Assembly (NCBI RefSeq): GCF_035046485.1
Contig: NC_085137.1
Span: 339,874,505-339,938,504 of the forward strand
DNA from: Aedes albopictus
Lineage: Eukaryota; Arthropoda; Insecta; Diptera; Culicidae
DNA length: 64,000 nt
Direction of reading: 5' to 3'
Part shown: one piece after another, positions 33,190 through 44,689 of the stretch
Position numbering within the stretch: position 1 is the first letter of the stretch
Layout: each line of letters begins with the position of its first letter
Notes under the pieces: generated by a model
What the model saw: only the letters and a program-made list of their open reading frames with translations
Told to the model about the DNA's origin: nothing
Database searches by the model: none
Made by a program: the position numbers and the translations under genes

Positions 33190-35300
33190 TTAGCTCAAAA
33201 CGCCATATATGGAAATTCCTTCCATTACATTTTCGAGCGTCACATGAAATCAAATCTCTGGGATAGAAGAACGCAACATTGAATTTCACAACTCAATTTG
33301 ACTGAAAATCACATTTAGGTTTAGTAACTATCAACATCAACGATTGTCACCTCTGATGCGCATCAAACGCGTACAGACGTTACAGTTGCCTGATTTGACC
33401 TCAGTACCGCAAACAATATGTGTCGGCCGAGGATGATGAAAGCAAAAAAAAAAACGAAACAGACGACTAAAATTGTACGCCGTCAACCAAAACATTATTA
33501 TTTTTGGGGACACACAATTATCATTCATACATCACCCCGTCTGTACCGGCTGTGTACCAGTTTTTACACCTTGCGAGCACTGGAAATGAAAACATCTAAC
33601 TATTTCCCTTCGATGATGTCGAAACAAGTGCGCTAAACCGTGAAATTTTTATTTTTCGACAATTACAATCATAAATTCAAAGTCCCGAAGCGCAATACTA
33701 ACGCATCGGAGAGATCAACTACGGGAAATTGGTTTGTTTATTCGGTTGATAATTTAGAATAATAGTCGTCGGGTGTCGGCAATCCATCTTGTGGCCTTAA
33801 GTCGAAACCTGCAGCAAGAAACTTGAGACTCTTCCTTCTAGAAGCAATCAGTATCATGTATTTTTAGGCTGCTGAGAGGGGGCTTAGAACAAACGCAACG
33901 ACAAATTGTCGTCCATTGTTCTCGACTAGAAGGAGAAAGGGTGACCCACGCATCACCACCGAGGCCGAGGCGAGGTCCGGACATTCGGCACAGGAAGTCA
34001 TTTCAATTGATGTCAAATGTGTGCGTGTGTGTATACCCTGTTACGATATCCACGTTTTCCACGAAATTCCTCGGGCCATTGGGTAGGTAATCAATAATTC
34101 ATTTTCCCACCCGGTTGGCTTCCACGGGCGAGTTTCTTTGCTTTGGGCGAAGGATGACGACATGCAATCCCCCTCTTGGGTTGGTAGTCCGAGGAATTCG
34201 TTTGAGTTGGTTTCATTTCACTGTGTATGTCATGTCATTTGACTCGTAGAAACAAGCGGTTGCCTGATAGTTTTTGGTATTTTGTGAAGAGTTTTTAAGG
34301 TTTTCAAATCTCTTTCGGATCAAACCTTAAATATAGAACCTAAAGTGTTATTTTGAATCCCCAAACTGATAGATGCTATCAGCATTACTACCCAAGTAAT
34401 AATTTGAAGTCTTAGAAGAGGTTTTAAGAATCGATGTGAATCCATAATAATATAGTTTGGCCCTTAAAGAATTTTAATTTTGTTTTCAGCAATCGAATTC
34501 AGTTCTTATTTTGGAAACTTTTCTCAATCGAGTACCAGAGATCACGTGTCGTTTTTTATTGAACTTTCTTTTTTTTTTCCTCTGCACACTGATATGAATT
34601 ATGAATGGCCGGAAAAGTGACCCGATTTTCCACCTCTGCCTCACCACCTGCCCTCCAAGGGTTTCCCTTTCGGGGCTTCCCTTCCGGGCAGTTATCGAGC
34701 ACGATCGACGCTTGACTGTAAGGAAGGGAGGGAAACAATGTCGATGATGATTTTTTGTGTGCGCTCTGATAGTAGCGAGTACCTAGGTATAAAATTGTCA
34801 CCAAGTCAGAACGCGTACGTAGGTACATATCTAGACGCGTTCATTTCGGATGAAAACGGACGGGTGGATGGTGATGCCCTCGCGCCGCCGTGGCGGAAGT
34901 GTACCGTCAGCGTGTGAAAAATCATGATGAGTAACGTTCCCGAAGTACGGTGACATTGTTCGAGGAAAATCGTCGGAGCAGGGCTGCGCCGCCGCACCAC
35001 CAGCGGCCGGGTGCGTACGGATGTCGAAGGTGTCGAAATGGGTTTTTTGGTGGGGGAGGTTGCAACAATTGGGAGAAAAGCATTAGTCTAGAGTGACAAT
35101 CGTACAATGTACGATTGTTCCGTGGAAAAAGGGGTACTACAGGGGCAAGTGGCATTCGTTCGTCATCGGAACAATGGCGTCCGGGTTGACAACTGAATGA
35201 GCATTGTTCTGGAAGGTGTTGTCTCTCGTTGGGCAATTTTCCGAGCACACAGAGAGACAAGTTCACCTTCGGTGGGTTTTAGATGTCGCGAAATGGCAAG
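33190..35300. other. Largely single-copy region with GC-rich island
   Basis: From 33730 to 35290 the sequence is CpG-containing and non-repetitive (CCGAGGCCGAGGCGAGGTCC; CCGCCGCACCACCAGCGGCC). It includes a perfect inverted pair CAATCGTACAATGTACGATTG at 35098-35118. Overlapping short frames on both strands have no domain. Candidate regulatory region. Confidence 0.35.
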
Positions 35301-35689
35301 AGTTTCCATGAATCATAAGAAGTTTAGAGACAACTGTATTAGTCTGCTATTTTTTATGGTTACTTTAAAGATACAAAGACGTTCGATAAACTCAATACGA
35401 ACCAATTCAGCAGACAATTCTTGTTAGTGGCAGGTGCCAAAAGTCATGCAAAATGATGCATAATTTTAAAAATCTGCAGCACACTGGTGGATGATGGTGG
35501 CAATAGGCGTCTTGTTGTCTATATTATGTTTTGCATGCTCAAGATGAAGTCATGAATAAACGTTTGGTTCATTCTTGTTCGTCCCATCCTCTTCTCTCCC
35601 ACACGAAGTTTGACAGCTTCCGGTGGCTTGTCCTAATTTCTATTCGTTTACATTACTTTTTCTCACAGGGAGTAAATTTAAGTTAATTT

Positions 35690-37130
35690 CATATGCAAAA
35701 CTCTATTTTCCAACGCTTTTTTTTGGTGTTCTTCAAGGGGTGTATCTAGAATTTTTTCCACAATGATTTCTCCAAAAAATCCATCAAGGATTCTTTCTGA
35801 AACTCATTTAGAGAAACCTGTTGTAACACCTTTCAGGATTTCTCAAAAGATTTATTCCTTTAACAATGTTTTTTTAGAATTCCACATTCAATTTTTATCG
35901 GAGGTTCTTCTAAATTTCTTTTGGCATTTCCGCATGATTCCGGCAAATCTTTCCTAAATTGTTCCGTGAGTCTTTCTCCTCCTCCTATCTCCTCTTCTTT
36001 GCGTAACGTCCTCACTGGGACAAAGCCTGCTTCTCAGCTTAGTGTTCAATGAGCACTTCCACAGTTTTTAACTGAGAGCTTCCTCTGCCAATGACCATTT
36101 TGCATGTGTATATCGTGTGGCAGGCACGAAGATACTCTATGCCCAAGGAAGTCAAGGAGACTTTCTTTACGAAAAGATCCTGGACCGACCGGGAATCGAA
36201 CCCGTCACCCTCAGCATGGTCCTGCCGAATACCCGTGCGTTTACCGCCTTGGCTATATGGGCCCTTAGTCTTTCTCCTAAGATTCTTGAGTTTCGATCGA
36301 TTTCACCTGAAGTTTCTCACAGAGATCTCGTAGAATTTGTTTCATAGGTATCAGTTATCAGTAGGTCAGCTTCAGAGGAACGGGCTCTTAGAGTCGTTCC
36401 GGAGTTTCTCTTGAATTATTTTCCGCATACCGGGGTTCTCCTGGGATTCTCTCACGAGTTCTTCCCGGAATATCTCCCAGAGATTTACGAACGATATCTT
36501 ACAGAATTTGTACAGGAATTCCTCAAAGTTTTCCTCAAGCATTTTTATGATTTTTCTGCAGGAGTTCATCCCAGAATTTCTGTCAGAGGTTTTCGCGGTA
36601 TCGCTCCCAGGATTCCTGACAGGATTTCTCCCGGAGTTCCTTCGGCAATTTCTTCTACTGAAAGTCTCTTTAATAAAGACAAATCAATCAATCAAATTTC
36701 TTCCAAAAATTATCGTAAGCTGTCGTCCAGAATATTCCCAGGAATATTTCTCAAAGGTTCTCGCTGGATTTCTCTTCAGATTTCCTTTGAAGTTTTTCCG
36801 AGAATTTTTCTTAGAAGATTCCTATCAGTGTTGTCTACCAGAATTTTTTAGAACTGTTCCTGAATTTCGCCTAAATTGTCTTCCGAGGCTCATTAAGAAC
36901 TCCTTTTGTAACTTCTACATAGATTTGTTTCTGTGTTTTTCAGACTTTTCGTGGTAGTTGTTTCCGAGACTTCTAGTTGTAATCGTCCTGAGATTTTCTC
37001 AGAGATTTTTTTTGAATAGTTCCCACTGTTCTTTCCAGAATCCTACCAAAAACAATCCCGGGATCTTTTAAGATGTCTCTTTTGGTATTGTTCTAAAAAA
37101 TACTTCGGAAGTTTTGTGTCTAGATTTTCC
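35690..37130. repeat. Class B repeat hosting a SINE
   Basis: TTCTCCCGGAGTTCC / GAATTTCTC words reiterate on both sides of the SINE at 35981-36266. The 146- and 149-codon frames after 36411 are repeat translations rich in F, R, S, P and I. At 36661-36690 CTCTTTAATAAAGACAAATC and an (AATC)3 tail are inserted (see the matching piece at 59541). Confidence 0.7.
35981..36266 (-). mobile_element. Feilai-type SINE with 12-bp target duplication
   Basis: Minus-strand tRNA-derived head with A box TATAGCCAAGGCGGTAAACG and B box GGGTTCGATTCCC, followed by the body (GGTCCAGGATCTTTTCG; TTGGGCATAGAGTATCTTCG) and a CT/AG-rich tail. AGTCTTTCTCCT at 35969-35980 is repeated exactly at 36267-36278. The open frames across it are not genes. 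Confidence 0.93.
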
Positions 37131-37139
37131 ACAAGTTTT

Positions 37140-38640
37140 TTCTTGGAATACACTGGAACCTTTCAGGGAAATTCCAGAGCAGTTTCAGGGATTTGGGATT
37201 TGTTTTATAGGGTTGCGCTCCAGGAGATTTAACCCTTTGAAGCCGGATTTTTCCCAAGAGTTATTATAAAATTTCTTCTATGTATTTCTGTGGTTTTCGT
37301 GCATAGATATGATGCAAACATTTTTTTCTGGATATCCCAGGTCATCCAAACTGTTCTTGAGTTCAGATCCTGAAGTCTGCGGTTGTAAGGGTAACTTCTA
37401 TCATTAGACAAAGCTGCGATTTGTTTTCCATCATGTCCAGTAAGTGTTCTGAAAGTTCAAAAGTCAGAGCAGTTAGGATATCCTAGGTCATCCAAACTGC
37501 TTTTGAGTTCAGATCCGGAAGTCTACGGGTGTTACGGTAACTTCTTTCATTATATAAAGCTACGATATGTATTTTTGCATGTTCAGTAAGTCTTGTGAAT
37601 ATTCAATAGACAGTATTAGATCAGTCAGGATATCTCAGATCATCCAAACTGTCCTTGAGTTTAGATCCCACAGTCTACATGTGTAACGGTAACTTATTTA
37701 ATAATACAAAGCTACGATTTGTAATCTATCATGTCCTATAAGTCTTTTGAAAATTCAATAGACAGTATCAGATCAGTCGGGATTTTCTCGGAATACACTG
37801 GAACCTTTCAGGGCGAATTTCAGAGGGGTTTCCGGCCGTTTTGGGATTTGAGATTTTTTATATGATTTTAGGCCCTTTCAGATGCGCTTCAGGAGATTTA
37901 ACCATTTGAAGCCGGAATTTTTCCAAGCTTTATTAAAGAGTTTCTTCTTCGTATTTCTGTGGTTTTTGTGCTCAACAGCATGGGAAGGGTAGATATGATG
38001 CAAAATATTTTTTCTGGATATCCTAGGTCATCCAAATTGTTCTTGAGTTCTGATCCTGAAGTCTACGGTTGTAAGGGTAACTTCTTTCATTATACAAAGC
38101 TACGATTTGTATTCCATCATGTCCAGTAAGTGTTCTGAAAATTCAAAAGTCATAATCAGAATAGTTGGGATATCCTAGGTCATCCAAACTGCTCTTGAGT
38201 TCGGATCCGGAAGTCTACGGTTGTTACGATTACTTTTTTCATTATATAATGCTACGATTTGTAATCTATCATGTCCTGTAAGTCTTCTGAAAATTCAATA
38301 GACAGTATTAGATCAGTCGGGATAGCCTAGGTCGTCCAAAGTATTCTTGAATTTAGATCCAAAAGCCTACGGGTGCAACGATAACTTCTTTCATTATACA
38401 ATTTGCAATATATCATACCCAGTTAGTCTTCTGAAAGTTCAATAGACAGTACCAGATCAGTACCTAGGTCATCCAAACTGTTTTTGAGTTAAGATCTTAA
38501 AGTTTACTTCTTTCATTATATAAAGCTACGATAGCAATCTCTCATGTCCAGCAAATCTACTGAATTTTTAATGGAGGCTGAGGTCATCCAAACTATTATG
38601 ATGCTAAACATTTATCATCTTCAGCAACTGAAGTTTTTGT
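37140..38640. repeat. Satellite array, about 150-bp monomer, with higher-order unit
   Basis: The anchor GGTCATCCAAACT recurs with its G near 37341, 37487, 37639, 38027, 38179, 38331, 38468 and 38583, giving spacings mostly of 146-152 bp. Each monomer carries TTGAGTTCAGATCC, GAAGTCTACGG, GGTAACTTCTTTCATTATA, AAGCTACGATTTGTA and CATGTCC(A/T)GTAAG. A longer segment starting CGGAATACACTGGAACC and running to the first monomer is present twice (about 37143 and 37788), so the array is two higher-order units of about 650 bp. Monomers decay to the right. Confidence 0.9.
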
Positions 38641-38836
38641 TGTGGCTATAAAGAGTTATGCTGTATAATCTATTATACTTACATGAGCTCACGGAATACA
38701 ATCAGAGACTATGACCTAGCTTCGGGATATTTAGAATCGTACACACTGTCCGGCAATATGGACAACATGCAATATGGAGTCTACAGTCGTAATATTACTT
38801 TTTTGCTATTTTGTGTTACGCAAGATTACCAACCGT

Positions 38837-39420
38837 AATGATTTTTTTTTTTATTTAATCATTTATTTGAGCACATGCGCCATTTGGCATAACGGAGCCG
38901 AAATCATTTGAAACTTTTTTTTTACAATTTCATACTTTTGACTTATTTGCTAGGTTAGTTTTGGGGAACCATAAAACTCGCGGTTTGGCCGAGGTTAGGG
39001 AGAACAATGATGCTTTAGGAAGGGATGGGATGATCGGGCTTATCGTTGACTCTCAGCAACATGGGGTGGCGTAGTTGCTGCTAGTCAAACGTAGAGAGGA
39101 CAATCAACCTGTAACGATACAAACAAACGGTTTTCGAAGGGACAAGTGCAACAACAAGATGGGGGTATCAAACGAAGACTTCATCGAATGAGTGTTCTGC
39201 TTAGAGGGTTCGAAAAGTCGGTACAAGAAGACTTCAGCTTGTTTCAAAAAGTCGTACACAAGCTTCATGTACTCAAGATCAAGTTTTCCCAACACATCTC
39301 TAATGTCTTCCTTTTCTGGTTTCCCCTGGGGCCCTGAGGGATGCACATAAATCGGATCTGGCAATATCGGATAGTTTGAACAACCTTGAATATCCCAAAG
39401 GTTTATAATAATATCTTGTA
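38837..39420 (-). mobile_element. 3' end of a poly(A) non-LTR retroelement or retrocopy
   Basis: On the minus strand a frame reads PDPIYVHPSGPQGKPEKEDI, RDVLGKLDLEYMKLVYDFLK, then a stop after FVCIVTG and about 250 bp of leader-like 3' sequence. It ends GCTCAAATAAATGATTAAAT and 11 A at 38842-38852. AATAAA just before the A tract shows a reverse-transcribed mRNA end. The short conserved LVYDFLKQA phrase fits a jockey-group ORF2 C-terminus, but a processed pseudogene cannot be excluded. The 5' end is not defined. Confidence 0.5.
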
Positions 39421-39692
39421 GACTTTAGATTGATCCAATACCCACGATTAAATATGCAACGTTACCCAGTATAGCACATATGGCCGCTGTTACGAATGTA
39501 GACCTGAACTTCTGTATTCCAAGCTAGTTCGGCTGACTTGGAATATCCCTATAGTGTCTATAAATGACTTTGTAGATTTCAAGAGCTTCACGGATTCCAG
39601 TAGATTATGTAATGCTTTAATTTATGGCGAAAGCACATACAATTAGTCTTGTAGATTTGAAGGGCTTTACTACAGGACAGTTGGAACACCTA

Positions 39693-39850
39693 GAACATAG
39701 GTTCTCAAACTTTCAGGTCGCGCGACCCCTTTGGCCAGCTGACGTAGTGTTCGCGACCACCCATAGAAATTCCCTCATTTGATGTCTGTTTACAGTAAAA
39801 TATTTTACAGTCCCTCGCGACCCCCTGGATAAATGCCGGTGAATATAGAA
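39693..39850. mobile_element. hAT (Charlie-like) element end
   Basis: ATAGGTTCTCAAACTTTCAG followed by GTCGCGCGACCCC matches the well-known hAT terminus AGGTTCTCAAACTTT. A degraded inverted counterpart (CCTCGCGACCCCCTGG) lies near 39820 without a clear terminus. Confidence 0.55.
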
Positions 39851-39942
39851 TATAGAACACCTTTTAATATTCTTGACGAAGGTTAAATGGATAAATAAGA
39901 ATGTAACCCATATCCAAATTCAGCTTTAAGATTAACTGGTAT

Positions 39943-40081
39943 CAGACGCGCCAACTTGGTCAAATTATTGGGGGGGCAAAGCCTGGTTTTTCTGAGTTTG
40001 TGTATGGGAAAATCGAAAAATCGTCAAATATTGGGGGGGGGGGGGCAAAACCATGCTTGCCCCCCTAAGTTGGCGCCTATG
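39943..40081. mobile_element. 139-bp hAT MITE with poly(G) runs
   Basis: The ends CAGACGCGCCAACTT and, inverted, CATAGGCGCCAACTT are flanked by an exact 8-bp duplication ACTGGTAT (39935-39942, 40082-40089). Inside are a 7-G run, a 13-G run (40033-40045) and a C6 run. Confidence 0.9.
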
Positions 40082-40399
40082 ACTGGTATGTCAATTATTT
40101 CGGTTTTCCAAACTTTTTGGTTTTAGGATATTCTAGGTTTTCAGTGAAGTCTCAAATACGAATATCCTTATTTTTCTTTCAGAGGGTCTCCATGGTCATT
40201 CCTTAAACGCTGAAATACCCTCTTGTTGATTTTCCGGTGCTAGACTTTTTTATGGCTGGCTCGCAGGGCCTGACACCAACCCACTAACCCAGGGAGCTGG
40301 GCTTACCTTCCCGGAAGCTACGGGTTCTGCATTGGCATTTCCTCTAACTACAGTGGTAAATAGGCGCCCAGGAGATAATGTTTTACCTGAGCTTCCATT

Positions 40400-40860
40400 C
40401 GCTAAAATACACCTTGGATCTTCTAAAAACCATCCCTAATCGTCTGCCAATCTCCTGCAACTCCCGAAAACCCCCTGAAACGCCCTTGATGCACCTGAAA
40501 ATCCCTGAAATGCCCCTAAGACTCCATGAAACCACTAGAACAAATAAATGCAAATTTGTTGTCCGTGAAGCTATAACGAAAAAAAACCTAACCCTTACGC
40601 CACCTCTATAACGTCCTTGAGACCCCCTGAAATTCTCTTGAGCCACTTTTAGATCACGTAAAATACCCTTGAGAGTCCCTGAAACACACATGAAACCCCC
40701 CAAAACCCCCTGAAACATCCTTGAAACTCCTCTGAATGCTCTTGAGACATCTTAAAACTCCCAAGAAACACTCCTAGGAATTCTGAGACTTCCCTGAAAC
40801 GCACCTGAAATCCCCTAAAACACCTATAAAGCCTCCTGAAATTCACCTAGATATCCCACC
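40400..40860 (-). repeat. Class A repeat, C-rich orientation
   Basis: CCCCTGAAACG, CCCTTGAGAGTCCCTGAAAC and AACCCCCTGAAAC reiterate. It abuts class B at about 40870. The 111-codon minus-strand frame is a repeat translation. Confidence 0.75.
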
Positions 40861-40869
40861 TTTTATCTT

Positions 40870-41400
40870 CCGAGACCTCCTTGAGCTTGGTGGCAAGAAA
40901 CGTCAAGACAAACCCGGGTAAATTCTTTGATATAAATCCCCGGAAGAAGTCCAACAGAAGTACTGCAAACATCATGGTAGAAACTGTTGATAAATTTTCC
41001 CGGATAACAACAAAGGAAAATCCTCGAAAGAACTTTGAGATAAATTTCCGGAGAAATCCCGGGAAGTTCCCTTGCAGAAACACCGATAAAAATTCCTGAA
41101 TTTTAGAGTGAACTCTGGTAGTAATCCCAGAAATAACTCGCAGAAGCCCCGGAAGGATTTCCGAAAAAAATCCAGATTGAACTCTGGGAGCAAATTCGGG
41201 TGAAGTCTTGTGTGGAAGTTTCTGAGAAACTCCTGGAAAATCTAAAAATAAACATCAGCAATCGTGGTTAGAACTCAGTAAGGAACAGCCTAAGCATTTG
41301 AAGAAGAAATTGCGGTTGAAATTGATGGAGAAACACCGTAGGGAATTTTTCTGGATATAATTTCGAGAGAAATCCTCAGAAAAATTTTTGAAACAATTCT
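40870..41400. repeat. Class B repeat
   Basis: AATCCCCGGAAGAAG and GAAATCCCGGGAAG words. It directly follows class A. Confidence 0.65.
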
Positions 41401-41404
41401 GAAT

Positions 41405-41530
41405 AGATTGGACTCCCCGGGGTCCACTATGGGATTGTTGGGGTCCACTATTGGGAAGATTGTATACTCTTACCATGTTAAATCTATGACTATAGTGGAC
41501 CCCCTTAGATTTAACTAATACATAGTGCCC
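41405..41530. repeat. GGGGTCCACTAT inverted motifs
   Basis: GGGGTCCACTAT occurs twice (near 41419 and 41439) and inverted once (ATAGTGGACCCCC near 41495). Probably a short MITE remnant. Confidence 0.45.
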
Positions 41531-43430
41531 CCCCAGACTAGCTTACATTTAAAAATTCGTTCAAAAAATGGAAGTATCGCTTCCCCGCGTGATTTCACCA
41601 CTTGGAAGTATCGTCTACAGGTACATGAGTCATCGTCTCCCGGTGAAATTTCGCCGGTAGAAACAGAAAATTTAAGTAAAATTGAAAGGGGCAATTTTTG
41701 TTGGCAAAAATACCCTATAACAACTCAAAATTCACAAGCAAGCGTCCATTTCCAAATCACCAAACAAACCGGAAAAATCATGCAGCAGCATCCAACAAGT
41801 GTCATTTTTCGTCCGACGGCTTCCACCCCGGGTAACCGAACCTCACACGCACCCCAGCCAGTAACACTCTGGCGTCGTCGTCGTCGCGTTGATACCAACC
41901 CTCCTCCACCCGAGCGGGCTTGCTGCATCGAAAATTGATGCTAAATCCTGCTAATTGGTTAAGGGTTAAGTCTCGTAATTAGGTTCACTTGCGGCAGTGG
42001 CGGCGGCACCAGCAGCAGATCTAATTACTGCATTTGATCCTTCATTGGGTTCTCGTGGCTCGTAGCGCACGACGACCAATTCGTGGGGGTAACTTGACTA
42101 CTGGACTTTAAAGAGCACACCATTCGACCATACCATACCAGCCAGCCATAGGAATCGGCGCGTCGTCGGACTCGTGCAGTAGCCACAACGGGTCCAACCC
42201 ATGTGCTTTTGTTCATTTTTCATGGTCATTAGTGCCAGCATAAGTTGCCTCTACTCGACCACCGATGTTACTCTGTTGGAGCTCCTCCGCCACCGCCACG
42301 CCGCCGCTGCGCTGGCCGGCGACCGTCAGCCACAACCATCGTTCAATAGGGCATTAATAAATGTATAACTTGACCGAGCTCTTCGTTTCGGGGGAGCCTC
42401 TGTTGCTCAATCATCTCGACCGACCATCAACAATCGCACCGCACTGACCGGCCGCGGGGGGCTGTGCAGCAAGGCAGTGGCCCGCGTAAAAGCCTTTTGA
42501 GATTTTAGCTAAAATCATTAATGGAAGACAACTTCGGAGCTACCGGGTTGCTCTAATACAAATCACGCTCCGCAGCAGAAGCAGCAGCAGCTACTTTGTC
42601 GTTTCGGTTTGGTTCGGAAACCACCAAGAAGGCAAACGAAAAAGAAAATTTCATCAACACTCTCGCGGCTCGGCCCGGCCATCTTCATGAATGAAGTCCT
42701 CGGCACTCTCTCCCTTGAAGCACGTTTGAATGATTGAAATTATCCATGGCTATAATTTAAACCCAGGGCCCAGCCCAGTCTCCGGAGAAAGAGTAGCAAC
42801 CTTAAGGAAACACAGCAGCACAGACACACGGCATTGTTTCTTGCTTTCCAACCACGCCGCACCGCACCGGAGTGTCCCCGGCGGAGTAACTTGAACGATG
42901 ATGATTCGATCCGAGACCAAGACGTTACATTGCCTGCATGGGTTCTCGGTCGGTCGGTAGCTCTGGTGTTTGACTTGCATCTCTCCCACCATCATGATGA
43001 CGACGATGACGACCATGACGCTTCCCACCAATAGAGCGGCAGCTAGAATTACACCCCGTCGCCTCCTGACCGCACTTCACTCGAGAAGTGTCTCTGCAGT
43101 CAACCAACCAACCAACCAACCAACCACCGGCCACAACGCCACAACTCACCACATGCGAGATTCTCGATCCAAAAGTTTCCCCGAATGGAGTGGTTCTTCT
43201 TGTTTCTTGGTTGTGCATTGCTGCTTCTAGTTTCGTTTGCCCCCACTTGATTCCCAACCCAATCCAACAGTCAGTCAGTGTGATACCTAGCGAATAAGAA
43301 GCTGCCTGGGTCATGTTGTACGGTTTCGTTTTACCCCTGGACTGGACGGACGGTACTACAGTGGTGGGTACAGCGGTGGGTTCAGGGTTGGGTATGGGGT
43401 GTCCACAGTAAAATATTTAAGTCAAATGGA
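41530..43430. other. GC-rich single-copy island with microsatellites
   Basis: Non-repetitive, CpG-bearing sequence with short tracts (AGCAGAAGCAGCAGCAGC; ATGATGACGACGATGACGAC; (CAAC/AACC)n at 43101-43127). Open frames on both strands contain only low-complexity residues. TAATTAGGTTCACTTG and similar homeodomain-type sites are present. Candidate enhancer region. Confidence 0.35.
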
Positions 43431-44195
43431 TTAGAAAAATCCCTCACAGCTCTCATAAAACCAAAATAGAAGCAGCATGGTTTTATTACTTACTTACTTA
43501 CTTAATTAGTTCGTAATCTTTCTTTTTCGATTTCTGTAACGGTTTTGGGGTTTCGTGAATAGTAAGTTGTTGGCCTGAGGTCCCCTATCCACCGTGGTGG
43601 GGCTGCCACCTTAAAAATAGCTTTATATAGTTGAAGTCAGAAGGACATCAGTGCCCAGGCTACACTACCAGCTATTTAAGCATACAACCCTTACCTGCCG
43701 GTCTTTGTCATCGTTTGACCCGTGGAAGCATGAAGTAGGGCCTTGTAAGGATCACAGCTATGTTGACGCTCTGCTTACTCATCGTTTTGCAGCCCATGGT
43801 TTTATTGCGGTTCGCAAAACCTCCCCAAACAAATTCATCTTTAAATAGTTGCCTGGGGTGTATCATAGAAGTTAGACTGCTTTCATATAATAATTATGCG
43901 TTGAAGAACGTAGTTTGCAATTGCACACAATTTATTCGACACAATGTGTTGTACTAGCTACTAGCCCTTTCAAGCCCAGAAGAGGTTCCTAATACCATCA
44001 TAAAACCAAAATTAATGGTTTTAGGTTTTATGATGGTTCTCAAAACCCCTACAATACTGATTGGTCTTCTAAATGTTACTTGGACAAGAACCACCATATA
44101 CCAAAATAAAAAATATTAGGTTTTATGAGGGATCTCAAAACCTCTACAAGACAAATTGATCATTAAAATGTTACTTTGTGCTCTATGATTGAGTA
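43430..44195 (-). mobile_element. Cluster of AGTAACATTTT-family MITE pieces
   Basis: TCATAAAACCAAAAT occurs near 43457 and 43998, CCAAAATAAAAAATATTAGG at 44101, and the end words TCTAAATGTTACTTGG (44071-44085) and TTAAAATGTTACTTTG (44163-44178). They are inverted relative to the copies at 9985 and 11203. A (TTAC)n microsatellite lies at about 43487-43503. Confidence 0.6.
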
Positions 44196-44207
44196 CAAAT
44201 GTGTAAG

Positions 44208-44542
44208 CACAGACAAACAGACGTAACTCTTAGAGGAAATCCATTAAAAACTTTTGCCCGGTATCATTTTCATGAGCACACTGCCACCTGTTGGTAGAAC
44301 CGCGCGCGACACTGTCGGCCATGATGGATTTTGGTTTGACGTTTTGCTGACACGCATACTACTACACAAATTGCCTGTAATTTTCGTTTGCATCATTCAG
44401 CAACGTGTACACTGACAAACGTCAAAGCGATCGAACACTAGCGCATCTGGTGGAACGATCGCGCAAATCAAATGAAATTTGAATTGATCGTTAAATGCAT
44501 GTGCCAAGCAATTTTGAAGAGTGTTACGTCTGTTTGTCTGTG
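44208..44542. mobile_element. 335-bp MITE, CACAGACAAACAGACG ends
   Basis: CACAGACAAACAGACGTAAC at the left is exactly mirrored by GTTACGTCTGTTTGTCTGTG at the right. GTGTAAG at 44201-44207 is repeated at 44543-44549 as target duplication. A sister copy is cut by the foldback at 47166. Confidence 0.92.
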
Positions 44543-44689
44543 GTGTAAGTCTCCAAAAGTACAAACACATGATTCCACGTTAAAACCATTAGTTTTTCAT
44601 AAGAGCCGATTTGACCAAAAACTGTGGTACAAAACGCGAAAAATCGTACTAAGTATTAAAGTATTAAAGATATCGAGATCAAATCAAAT

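Noticed and set aside
36091..36347. 80- and 76-codon frames
   Set aside because: Located in the SINE at 35981-36266.
36411..36957. 146- and 149-codon frames
   Set aside because: Translations of class B repeat in two frames.
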